NCBI GenBank assembly: GCA_965243775.1
Contig: CBDEWF010000112.1
Coordinates: 1 to 64,000, forward strand
DNA from: Sansalvadorimonas sp965243775
Lineage (GTDB): Bacteria > Pseudomonadota > Gammaproteobacteria > Pseudomonadales > Endozoicomonadaceae
Direction of reading: 5' to 3'
Length of the DNA: 64,000 bases
Within the stretch, counting starts at the first letter, position 1. Every line of letters starts with the position of its first letter. The position numbers were made by a program, and so were the translations under genes. Below, in pieces: positions 43,688 through 51,507 of this stretch. Below the pieces are notes generated by a model. That model was not told where the DNA came from. It searched no databases and saw only the letters and a program-made list of their open reading frames with translations.

Positions 43688-44551
43688 TTACTCAGCCCCG
43701 CTAATCAACAGTCTGATAACAGCTCTCTCCAGCTCCTGACTGCTTTTAATTGTTGTATTCAAACTAAAAATAACTTCAAGTCTCCTGCGGACATGGGTTA
43801 AATGGGTTGTATCAACTGATTTTGTCATGGCTGTCAGTTCAGTCGAGAGAGCTTTTCTTAACCAGTCAATTCCAGCATCAACATCATCAATACCAAACTT
43901 CTCTTTGACATGCCTATAAGCTTCTATTGGAGAAGTAAAATCTGGAACATCCAGACCTTCCCGCCATGAATCACGAAGCTCCTGGGTGGTAAAGCTGCTT
44001 TCCTCAGCAAAGGCTGCAGCTTCAACGGAAACATTGATCCCTGACTGAATATCTTTCTTGTTTTCTTCATAAAAACGGGTGTTATATTCTTCCAGCTGAT
44101 CAATAAGCTCCTGATGATCACCCTCAGAAGCTTGCAGGTGCTCGATCAATGCTTCCAGAGCTAGGTATTGGTGGGAAGAGTCGCCGGAATATTCTTGGGT
44201 AAACCGTTTGATCTGGTCATCATTCAGTTCACCATTTTTCTTGGATTCCTGAAGCTGTTTTAATAGGTGGGTTGTTTTATCCGTACTCGGCATATCGGGT
44301 ACGGTTTTTAAAATTTTCTCTAGTTGTTTCTTAAGATCTTTCTCTTTCTTATCACCTTTTCGAGTCTTGGTTTTCGTGGTGGAAATAAAGATGGAAGCTT
44401 CTTCCAGGAAACTGGCATCGGCAGGGCCAACAGACACGGAAAGAAACTGGACATGTTGCCCATCAACCTTTTGGGAAGTTGATGCTTCAGAGCCTCCCCT
44501 TGGAACAGCTTCAGCTGAGACAGGTCCAGCAACACCACCAGCGCCATTCAT
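43688..44551 (-). CDS. sctW: T3SS gatekeeper SctW (YopN/MxiC family)
   Basis: A 287-residue protein with a disordered Ser/Gly-rich N-terminus (export signal), a charged segment and then the HrpJ/YopN domain. Features include SSHQYLALEALIEHLQASEG, SPIEAYRHVKEKFGIDDVDA and LRKALSTELTAMTKSVDTTH. It controls the order of secretion, blocking effectors before translocators are in place, together with TyeA encoded next. TyeA is a separate gene here, as in Yersinia, rather than fused as in MxiC. It lies 22 bases after the SctB-like gene. Confidence 0.82.
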   Translation of the reverse strand: MNGAGGVAGPVSAEAVPRGGSEASTSQKVDGQHVQFLSVSVGPADASFLEEASIFISTTKTKTRKGDKKEKDLKKQLEKILKTVPDMPSTDKTTHLLKQLQESKKNGELNDDQIKRFTQEYSGDSSHQYLALEALIEHLQASEGDHQELIDQLEEYNTRFYEENKKDIQSGINVSVEAAAFAEESSFTTQELRDSWREGLDVPDFTSPIEAYRHVKEKFGIDDVDAGIDWLRKALSTELTAMTKSVDTTHLTHVRRRLEVIFSLNTTIKSSQELERAVIRLLISGAE

Positions 44552-44573
44552 GGCGATCTCCCAAGCAACCTAA

Positions 44574-46040
44574 TCAGATATTTCTGGTTATATTTTGTTG
44601 TGTCTGGAGATACTGATTCCAAACTTGAGAGAAAGTATCTCTGGCTTTTGAAGAAAGCTCTTGAGCTACCTGCATCTGATCCTGTTCAGTCTGCTTAACA
44701 AATCTCGCTTGTTCTTCTTCCGCCCTTAGCTCTGTGCCACGAGCCTCATGCAGAGCTGCTTTGTATTGCACCGTAGATGAAGCAGCCTCGCCCAGACCTT
44801 CAAACATCTGCCCCATAGCCTGATACTGACGGGAAATCATATCCCCCGGGCGAGCATTAGAACCTGCCTGAGCAGCTGCCTGGTCAGCTTTCATACCTTT
44901 CATCGATCCTGCCATAGTCATGGAGGCCGATGCAATTTTCACTGATCCTGACACCACCCCAGCAACGAGTTTTGCGGATGCAGCACTTCTTTGCTCTTGA
45001 GCCTGTGCCTTAATCTTTTCGACAACAGCTTTGTTTGCCATATTTCTTGCCTGGCGACTCATCTGCCTCTGCTCTACACCCATTTCATGAAACAGGGCCA
45101 TCAGCATAAAGAACTGACTGTAGGTTGAGGTTTCATCCTGACCAAAAGGAAATTGAGCACCATTCAATGTGCCGGTCATGGAACCATCGGGATTGAAGTT
45201 CAACGTCATTTCATTGCCGCCGATGTTCATATTCATGGTGTTCTTGGAAAAGTCCGCGCTATAAGAATTCTCTCCAGCTTTACCTGTGAAGCCATTCTCT
45301 GTCTCTAGAACTGTCATTTCTCCGACATCAACACCTGGAGACATACTGTGTTGAGGTTTTCCCGCATTCTGTAACTGTTGCATCAAGCTGTTTTTTCCAG
45401 CTTCTCCAGCTGTATCACCCCGTGCTGCCTGCATGTTCTTCAGAACATCACGCATTTTTGAACCATCCACCTCTCCATTTTTCAGCATATTTTTCAGCTG
45501 ATCCATAGATTCCTGCATGCGCTCACCAGCTTTAGGGTTGTCTGCAGCGTCACGACTAAGTTGTCTTAACTGATTTGATAAATCCTTGGCCTGCTCTTTA
45601 TCGGTATTCTTCAAACGCACCTCACGAGCTAAAACATTAACCCGTCTTAATTTGGATTTACCATTCTTGGTTCCGATAACAACACCACCTTCGTCACCAC
45701 CACCTTCTTCGCCAGCTTCCTCCAGCGCATCGGCCAAGTCACTTAAGTCCCCTGCCAGCGTCTCTGACTGGGATTGAGCCACAACCTGATCAAGTCCTCC
45801 CAACGCAGCCTGGTAGGATGCAACCGTAGGATCCTGGTTTGGTGGGTTTAACACTGGCTTGGGAATCCCCTGAGTGTTCCCACCTTTAGCTGCCTGCCCA
45901 CCATGGTGGCGGCCAACATTCAAATTACCACCAGAAAGGTGCCCTGCCTTGGCTCCTTGTGCAACTTGAGTCTGATGTGCATGATCCGTAGATCTGGGCT
46001 GTTCCAGAGGTACCGGATTTTGTCCCTGATTAATTTTCAT
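44574..46040 (-). CDS. T3SS translocator, SctB/YopD-like
   Basis: A 488-residue protein with a long Gly/Gln/Asn-rich N-terminus, a charged middle and a C-terminal helical region containing one moderately hydrophobic stretch (AKLVAGVVSGSVKIASASMT) and amphipathic coiled helices. This is the layout of the minor pore translocator. It follows the SctE-like gene and precedes sctW. It is much longer than YopD (about 300 residues), more like chlamydial CopD-type proteins. It ends QQNITRNI, closely resembling the ends of the two other proteins in this translocator block. It is exported through the T3SS and is expected to insert in the host membrane. Confidence 0.7.
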   Translation of the reverse strand: MKINQGQNPVPLEQPRSTDHAHQTQVAQGAKAGHLSGGNLNVGRHHGGQAAKGGNTQGIPKPVLNPPNQDPTVASYQAALGGLDQVVAQSQSETLAGDLSDLADALEEAGEEGGGDEGGVVIGTKNGKSKLRRVNVLAREVRLKNTDKEQAKDLSNQLRQLSRDAADNPKAGERMQESMDQLKNMLKNGEVDGSKMRDVLKNMQAARGDTAGEAGKNSLMQQLQNAGKPQHSMSPGVDVGEMTVLETENGFTGKAGENSYSADFSKNTMNMNIGGNEMTLNFNPDGSMTGTLNGAQFPFGQDETSTYSQFFMLMALFHEMGVEQRQMSRQARNMANKAVVEKIKAQAQEQRSAASAKLVAGVVSGSVKIASASMTMAGSMKGMKADQAAAQAGSNARPGDMISRQYQAMGQMFEGLGEAASSTVQYKAALHEARGTELRAEEEQARFVKQTEQDQMQVAQELSSKARDTFSQVWNQYLQTQQNITRNI

Positions 46041-46085
46041 TACTTTCTACTCCCTGAAAACTCCAACCTGAATGCCGGCTTTAAC

Positions 46086-47822
46086 TCAAATGTTCCGGGT
46101 AATAGTGAATTTATTCTGCTGAGCTTGAGACAACATATCTGAAGCTATTTGCTGACCTTCCTGTATTTCCTGAAGAGCCCGGGTAACTGCTTCCATCCAG
46201 TCTTCCATCTGTAGCTGAAGCTTTATCAATCGAGCATAATCCTCAGTGGCGGCTGCCTGGTACATCTCCCCCTCATACCGGGTAATCGTTGAGTCAATCT
46301 GAGCTCCACCTTCTGCTCCGGTTGCGGCCCCCTGGGTAAACCTTCCAATATGAGCAGCTTTGCGAAAGTACATTTCCTTCTTGGAAATTTCTGCCAATTG
46401 CTTAGTTGTTTCCTTGGTGGCTTCCTTTGTTGCATCCGCAGATGTCTTGGCTGTCTCTTTAGCAGACTGCTGAGCTGATTTAACAGCGACCTTTGTTGCC
46501 TGATCTGCAGCATCATCAGCAACATCTGTTGCAGCTTTAGCAGCTGCCTTGGAGGTTTGCTGGACAGCTGTTGCACTTTGTTGAGCAGTTTGTTGAGCAG
46601 TCTGAGCAGTTGCATTGGCACTTTGCTGAGCAACCTGGGCTGAAGCATTGGCACTTTGCTGGGCGGTCTGAGCTGATGCATGGGCAGTTTGTTGTACTGT
46701 TGTTGTAGCCGTATCAGCTGCAGCTTTTGAACTTCCACCAGCAAAGCCAGCTCCAAAGGATAGTGCCGCCGCCAAAACTGCCCAACTTATACCTATGGCC
46801 AGCTGTGCTTTATCATCCTTGATAGCCCCACCAAAGTTTGTCATCCAATCTCCAGTATTCTGAGATACCGTCATGGTCACCATGATGGTTGCAGCCATGA
46901 TCAACATCAGGCCAGCTTTGGCACCTACACCTGTTGCAATTGTTACGGCTGCAACGGCAACCATCAGGGCTGTGGCTATTCCTCCAAAAATTTTACCGAT
47001 CAGAGCTTTTTTCTTGGCTTCTTTCATTTTTTTAAGAGCCTTTGACAGCTTTTGAATTCTTTCCTGACTAATCATCTGCCTTTTTAGTCGGCTGGTTCGA
47101 ATAGCCTGTTCATCGAACTTGATTCGAGTATCCTGAAGTTTGGTTTGGATTTCTGACAGCATTCTCGCGATATCTTCGATATCTCCATTCAGCACAGCTT
47201 TCGATAACTGATGACTTGCGGCCTTTAGCTCCTCCATCACCTCAGGAGGAGCACTTTTGATAGCGAGAATTTTGTCAAAAACTTCTGTCGTCTCTTGCTG
47301 TAGTGCAACAAGTCCGTTTGTCTCTTCTACTCCCGCTGTTGCTCCTGACTTCCCGGCAGAAGCAACAGAAGAAGCCAACTCCTGCTGCTGTTGACCTGAT
47401 TGCTGACCTGAGGAATCCCCTCCAGAGCGTCCCCCCTGCTTTTGACGGGTGGAACCGAAGAGCCCTGCCGTCGAAGAGCCGCTATCAGAAGCTTCCTCAG
47501 AAGAAAGCTCTGTCAAAATATCATCAAAAGTAAATGCCAACTCCGTGGTATCAGAAGACTGGCTAATTTGAGCAATGAGTTCAGGGGTCGCAACCTGAGC
47601 TGGATCAACCCTGGGTGGGGGGAGCTTGACAACTCTGTCACGGTTCGCTGAAGCATGAGCCAGCCCCCCCCCTTTTTGGTGGGATATCGAGTTTTTACTG
47701 GAAAAACCACGTCCAACATGTTCAGCTGACTGAGTCTGACCTGCTTTTCCGGGAGCTTGGGAAGGAGGTAAATTATGAACCGCGCTCCCTTGGTCGGCTC
47801 TGACTCCACCAGTACCACTCAT
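46086..47822 (-). CDS. T3SS translocator, SctE/YopB-like
   Basis: A 578-residue protein with two strong hydrophobic segments (ALMVAVAAVTIATGVGAKAG running into LMLIMAATIMVTMTV, and ISWAVLAAALSFGAGFAGG) in the middle, the two-helix pore-forming layout of YopB-type translocators. The N-terminus is disordered. After the second helix comes a long Ala/Gln/Thr-rich stretch of imperfect heptad-like repeats (QQSANASAQVAQQSANATAQ), probably a coiled coil. It ends FTITRNI. The SycD-like chaperone gene lies five bases upstream and the SctB-like gene downstream, as in lcrGVH-yopBD operons. Confidence 0.75.
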   Translation of the reverse strand: MSGTGGVRADQGSAVHNLPPSQAPGKAGQTQSAEHVGRGFSSKNSISHQKGGGLAHASANRDRVVKLPPPRVDPAQVATPELIAQISQSSDTTELAFTFDDILTELSSEEASDSGSSTAGLFGSTRQKQGGRSGGDSSGQQSGQQQQELASSVASAGKSGATAGVEETNGLVALQQETTEVFDKILAIKSAPPEVMEELKAASHQLSKAVLNGDIEDIARMLSEIQTKLQDTRIKFDEQAIRTSRLKRQMISQERIQKLSKALKKMKEAKKKALIGKIFGGIATALMVAVAAVTIATGVGAKAGLMLIMAATIMVTMTVSQNTGDWMTNFGGAIKDDKAQLAIGISWAVLAAALSFGAGFAGGSSKAAADTATTTVQQTAHASAQTAQQSANASAQVAQQSANATAQTAQQTAQQSATAVQQTSKAAAKAATDVADDAADQATKVAVKSAQQSAKETAKTSADATKEATKETTKQLAEISKKEMYFRKAAHIGRFTQGAATGAEGGAQIDSTITRYEGEMYQAAATEDYARLIKLQLQMEDWMEAVTRALQEIQEGQQIASDMLSQAQQNKFTITRNI

Positions 47823-47827
47823 AAGCC

Positions 47828-48322
47828 CTATCCTTCTTCGTCAATGACAGCTTTGGCACTTGTTGCCATGTTTTCTGCCCGGAGTTTTTCTTCCTTATAT
47901 TCCTCTTGATCTCCAGCCCATTCAGCAGCTGTTTCGTATGCCACTTTGGCGGCACCTGCTTTCCCAAGAGCCATATGGCAATCCCCTATGTAAAGCATTG
48001 CCCGAGGATCATCGGTATCCAGTGCACTGGCAAAACTGAACAGCTCAATGGCTGTTTCAAAGTCTTGTTCCATCATTTGGCAGGCACCTAAACCGAGGAA
48101 ATACTTCTTGTTGTAGTGATCGTAAAAACAGAGGAACTGGAAGACTTTTTTGGATTCATCATAACGCCCGCCCTGATACAGATTGAACGCTACGCTATAG
48201 ATAGCCTCCATAGACTCATCGCTGAGGTTCTTCAGTTCCTTGAAAGTCCCCCCACGGCTGAAATAATCAGCCAGCAGGTCATCCACTTTCTCCTGAGACC
48301 AGTCTATATCCTGAGTATCCAC
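47828..48322 (-). CDS. T3SS translocator chaperone, SycD/LcrH family
   Basis: A protein of about 164 residues with three TPRs: EAIYSVAFNLYQGGRYDESK, then YFLGLGACQMMEQDFETAIE and RAMLYIGDCHMALGKAGAAK. This is the class II chaperone fold that keeps both translocators soluble before export. The GTG at 48322 is chosen because AAAGGAGGG lies just before it. An upstream in-frame TTG at 48346 has no such site. It precedes the SctE-like translocator by five bases. Confidence 0.88.
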   Translation of the reverse strand: MDTQDIDWSQEKVDDLLADYFSRGGTFKELKNLSDESMEAIYSVAFNLYQGGRYDESKKVFQFLCFYDHYNKKYFLGLGACQMMEQDFETAIELFSFASALDTDDPRAMLYIGDCHMALGKAGAAKVAYETAAEWAGDQEEYKEEKLRAENMATSAKAVIDEEG

Positions 48323-48349
48323 TGACAGCCCTCCTTTGCCGTACAAGCT

Positions 48350-48973
48350 TCAAATATTTTTAATGATGTTGTCGCCGCTTCTGTAGTATTTGGAAATAAA
48401 CTGCGACATCATTTCAAAAGTTTGGTTGAATTTGCCCGATGTTGATTGCAGTTTGGTCATATCCAGCTGGGATGTACTGGTTAGACTCTCTGTCCAACCT
48501 TTCAAATTCTCAATGGCCAGATCCCACTCACCAGAATTCAGTGAATAGCTGCCAGTCAGACTAATATTCCCACCACTTCCCCAGGGAATATCATTCTTCG
48601 CAAAGAAGTCCCTGACTTCTGCTGGCATACCTGTTTTTTTACTTTCTTTTGATCCTTTCTTGGCTGATCGTGCCTTTGCCAAAATTTGGTTGGCTTGTTT
48701 CAACTTGTTGTTCTTGGATCGAACTTCCTGAACCTGCTCTCGCAGAGCTTCTTCAAGAATCTCCGCACGCTCACTCATAATGGCCAACATCAAAGCATCA
48801 AGATTGGTTTTATCGATGAAGTCACTGTTCATAGGGGCACCCGCAGCAGAATTGATCATCCTGATGGTTTTCTTCATCATCTGCTTACCAGACATTGGCC
48901 CGTCCTGGCCTTTGCGGATCCTATCCTGCTGTATCTGCTGGGCTGATTGGGGCCCGCCTGTTTTGATGCTCAC
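48350..48973 (-). CDS. T3SS needle tip or filament-like protein (SctA candidate)
   Basis: A 207-residue polar, helical protein. The pattern is an N-terminal helix pair (SERAEILEEALREQVQEVRS), a Lys/Ser-rich linker, a short Gly/Ser segment (WGSGGNISLTGSYSLNSGEW) and a C-terminal coiled helix (TKLQSTSGKFNQTFEMMSQF). It resembles hydrophilic translocators such as LcrV or EspA. It stands just before the SycD-like chaperone, the place of LcrV. It ends SGDNIIKNI, similar to the two pore translocators. Which hydrophilic type it is cannot be settled by eye. Its start overlaps the previous stop by four bases. Confidence 0.62.
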   Translation of the reverse strand: MSIKTGGPQSAQQIQQDRIRKGQDGPMSGKQMMKKTIRMINSAAGAPMNSDFIDKTNLDALMLAIMSERAEILEEALREQVQEVRSKNNKLKQANQILAKARSAKKGSKESKKTGMPAEVRDFFAKNDIPWGSGGNISLTGSYSLNSGEWDLAIENLKGWTESLTSTSQLDMTKLQSTSGKFNQTFEMMSQFISKYYRSGDNIIKNI

Positions 48974-50490
48974 GACCTACTCCCAACTATTTCTCTGTAT
49001 TTTCTGTCATACCAGGCAGAAACAGCACCCTGTGAACTTGGCTCCAGATAGTGATTAATCGGTACATTGCCTTGAGCCAACCCGTTTAATCCCAGAGCCT
49101 GGGTTGACAGATTAAACAATTGTTTTTTATCTCTACCGAGTTTGGGGGGGATAGACTGGCCGCTTTTTGTAGGGTTGCCAGCCTGACTGCGTTCAGCTTC
49201 TGCTAGCAAGTTTATCGCTGTTCTGGTTAGCAGATTTTTAACCAACCTCAACTCTCTTGGACTGGCAGAAACCCCAGCAGCTTCAAACTGATCTAGCTGG
49301 TATTCAGCCGTTAAAAATGCCAAGTGCCTTCTGATATTATTTTTTTGCCCGTCGCTCAAATCACTTAAATCCATGGTGCCTTCCAGACCATGACCAACTG
49401 CACCTGTTTGACCGGCTCCATCTAAGTAATTATCTACAGAGAAAGCCAAAGCTTCCTGCTGTTTTGCAATTCTGAATTGGGCTTCTGCAAATGCTCCTGC
49501 TTGCCTAAGTGCATCTTGATCATCCTGGGCATCAATTACTGCATGGGTCACCGGTTGATTATCAGGTGTAGATCCGCCATTTTGTGCAGCCAGCCTTCTA
49601 TCTAAGTCATCTCTCAAATTATTGCCTTGACTTCCATTAGGCAATGAGCCTGGTTGTGGCACTGTGGTTGATGGCTGAGGTGCGGCACTTCCATTACTCC
49701 CTGCCCCTGATGCCGGGTTGGTTGGGCTAGATGCTGGATTCGTTGAGCTAGACGCTGTTGTCCCATTATTTCCAGCCTGTCCCTGATTATTCGCCGCATT
49801 ATTTGAACCAGACCCCTGTTGTTGGGGGGGGGGAGTCTCCGTGAGCATGGGGTTATCAATAAACCCATTGGCAAACATGATAATGAACGGCCCTGTCGCC
49901 ACGAGAGCAACCGGGAATACACAGCCAACACCAACGCAGGTCAAGATTCCTATAAATCCTGCAGCCGCCTGGAAGTCCTTATTGTTCTTGACAAAACTCA
50001 TGGCCGCCGCAGTCACCTTCGCAACTTTGGATAACCAGCTCTTCTTGGCTGCCTCCATATCCCCGTTATGCTCTTTCTTGAGAATGTCTGCTACACGAGG
50101 GTCAAGATCGGTAGGCCCTTTTCCATCATTCCCACGCTCCAGAAATACTTCAGCTCCATTTGGAAGCCTCATGGAGAAATCATCTGGCAGCGTGGAATGG
50201 TTCGAGGAAGCCCCTCCAACTTGAGGCAATCCTGGATCGGTGGCCTGAATACTTCTGTCTCCCAATGCTGTTCCAGTAGAAGAAGAGTCAGCATCTGACC
50301 TTTGGACATTCACCCTGGGAGTTGCATTAGCATTAGCCCTGACTGATCCGGAGCTCGCCACGCGGCCACGTGAACCGCTAGTGTCCATCCTGCCAGCACC
50401 AGCTGCCGCTTGCTGTTGATCAAATCTCTGCTGCTGATGACCACCTGGTGTTAAGGATGGTCTTGAAACAGATCCCGACGAGGAGGCCAT
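48970..50490 (-). CDS. Unrecognised T3SS operon protein, possible translocated substrate
   Basis: A 506-residue protein starting at the ATG at 50490 after a CAGGGAG ribosome site; a frame 26 codons longer is less likely. The N-terminus is Ser/Gln/Ala-rich and disordered, fitting a type III signal. Near the middle is one strong hydrophobic hairpin (AGFIGILTCVGVGCVFPVAL, then ATGPFIIMFANGFI). A low-complexity Asn/Ser/Pro/Gly stretch follows. The C-terminal 200 residues are helical (FAEAQFRIAKQQEALAFSVD). It is the first gene of the translocator operon and overlaps the tip-like gene by four bases. It could be a third membrane-inserting translocator or an effector. I do not recognise the family. 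Confidence 0.65.
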   Translation of the reverse strand: MASSSGSVSRPSLTPGGHQQQRFDQQQAAAGAGRMDTSGSRGRVASSGSVRANANATPRVNVQRSDADSSSTGTALGDRSIQATDPGLPQVGGASSNHSTLPDDFSMRLPNGAEVFLERGNDGKGPTDLDPRVADILKKEHNGDMEAAKKSWLSKVAKVTAAAMSFVKNNKDFQAAAGFIGILTCVGVGCVFPVALVATGPFIIMFANGFIDNPMLTETPPPQQQGSGSNNAANNQGQAGNNGTTASSSTNPASSPTNPASGAGSNGSAAPQPSTTVPQPGSLPNGSQGNNLRDDLDRRLAAQNGGSTPDNQPVTHAVIDAQDDQDALRQAGAFAEAQFRIAKQQEALAFSVDNYLDGAGQTGAVGHGLEGTMDLSDLSDGQKNNIRRHLAFLTAEYQLDQFEAAGVSASPRELRLVKNLLTRTAINLLAEAERSQAGNPTKSGQSIPPKLGRDKKQLFNLSTQALGLNGLAQGNVPINHYLEPSSQGAVSAWYDRKYREIVGSRS

Positions 50491-50783
50491 ATTTAACTCC
50501 CTGTTAATCCGGCAGGCACAATCTGCCAGCCTCTGACTCCTTGACATTAGCTTAGATGATTCCGGCACCTGTCTGGTGCGTAAACGCTAGAAATTAAAGG
50601 CAATTCTTTGACGAGGAAGATATTTATTTGATCTGTTATACAGCTACCCTGACTATTTTCTTGCAAAGAATTCATTGCAGCAGTAAGTCAAAGGAGCACC
50701 TCAATAATAACTGCGCCTAGCTCCTCCATAGAGAAGGCCTTATAATCCTGCGGCATTCAGCACAAAAATAAGGGTTTATTCCA

Positions 50784-51311
50784 ATGAGCTTTAATTCTAT
50801 CTCTCCTGGCAAGGATATCCCCAACGATATCAATGTGATTATTGAGATCCCTGCAAACAGTGACCCTATAAAGTATGAAATTGATAAGGATTCCGACGCT
50901 GTCTTTGTAGACCGCTTTATGGCTACTCCCATGTTTTATCCTGCCAACTATGGTTACGTGCCCCAGACTCTGGCTGATGATGGCGACCCTCTGGACGTAC
51001 TGGTGATCACCCCCTATCCGGTTGTGCCCGGCTCAGTGATCCGCTGCAGGCCCGTAGGGATGCTGAACATGTCAGATGAGAGTGGTCAGGATGAGAAGGT
51101 CATTGCTGTTCCCCACGACAAACTAACTCCCCTGTACAGGGATGTTAAAGAGTACACAGATCTTCCCCAGCTGCTGATCAAGCAAATTGAGCACTTCTTT
51201 GAAAATTACAAAGATCTTGAAGAGGGTAAATGGGTGAAAATCGACTGCTGGCAGAATGCTGATGCAGCTCGTGAAGTCATTATGAAATCTGTTCAGGCTG
51301 GTGCCAAATAA
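50784..51311 (+). CDS. ppa: Inorganic pyrophosphatase
   Basis: A 175-residue family I soluble pyrophosphatase, hydrolysing PPi to phosphate in the cytoplasm and pulling biosynthetic reactions forward. The hallmarks are present: IEIPANSDPIKYEIDKDS, FYPANYGYVPQTLADDGDPL and DVLVITPYPVVPGSVIRCRP with the metal-binding aspartates, and KVIAVPHDK. Length matches E. coli Ppa. It is a single gene with its own promoter region; a TATAAT-like box is visible in ggccttataatcc. It is the first core gene beyond the T3SS block. Confidence 0.96.
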   Translation: MSFNSISPGKDIPNDINVIIEIPANSDPIKYEIDKDSDAVFVDRFMATPMFYPANYGYVPQTLADDGDPLDVLVITPYPVVPGSVIRCRPVGMLNMSDESGQDEKVIAVPHDKLTPLYRDVKEYTDLPQLLIKQIEHFFENYKDLEEGKWVKIDCWQNADAAREVIMKSVQAGAK

Positions 51312-51419
51312 CCATAAGCGGGCCTTGTGCTCTACGGATATTTTATGTCCTATGGGTAAAGTGCCTTTTTAATGGTAAATAATACGTCCTCTCAGGCGGT
51401 GTTTTGACTGCCGCCTGAC
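51312..51419 (+). repeat. Intergenic repeat copy B
   Basis: Two 18-bp units (cttgtgctctacggatat and tttatgtcctatgggtaa) follow a cataagcggg lead. Downstream, aatggtaaat leads to a separate stem (aggcgg...tgactgccgcct). The same order of parts is seen in copy D before purD. Confidence 0.65.
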
Positions 51420-51507
51420 TTCCCCATCATTATTACCAACAGCAATGTCATTGCAGTTCAGATCATGAACGGCAAAAATATGTACCAGCCTATTGAGATC
51501 TGAGCCA

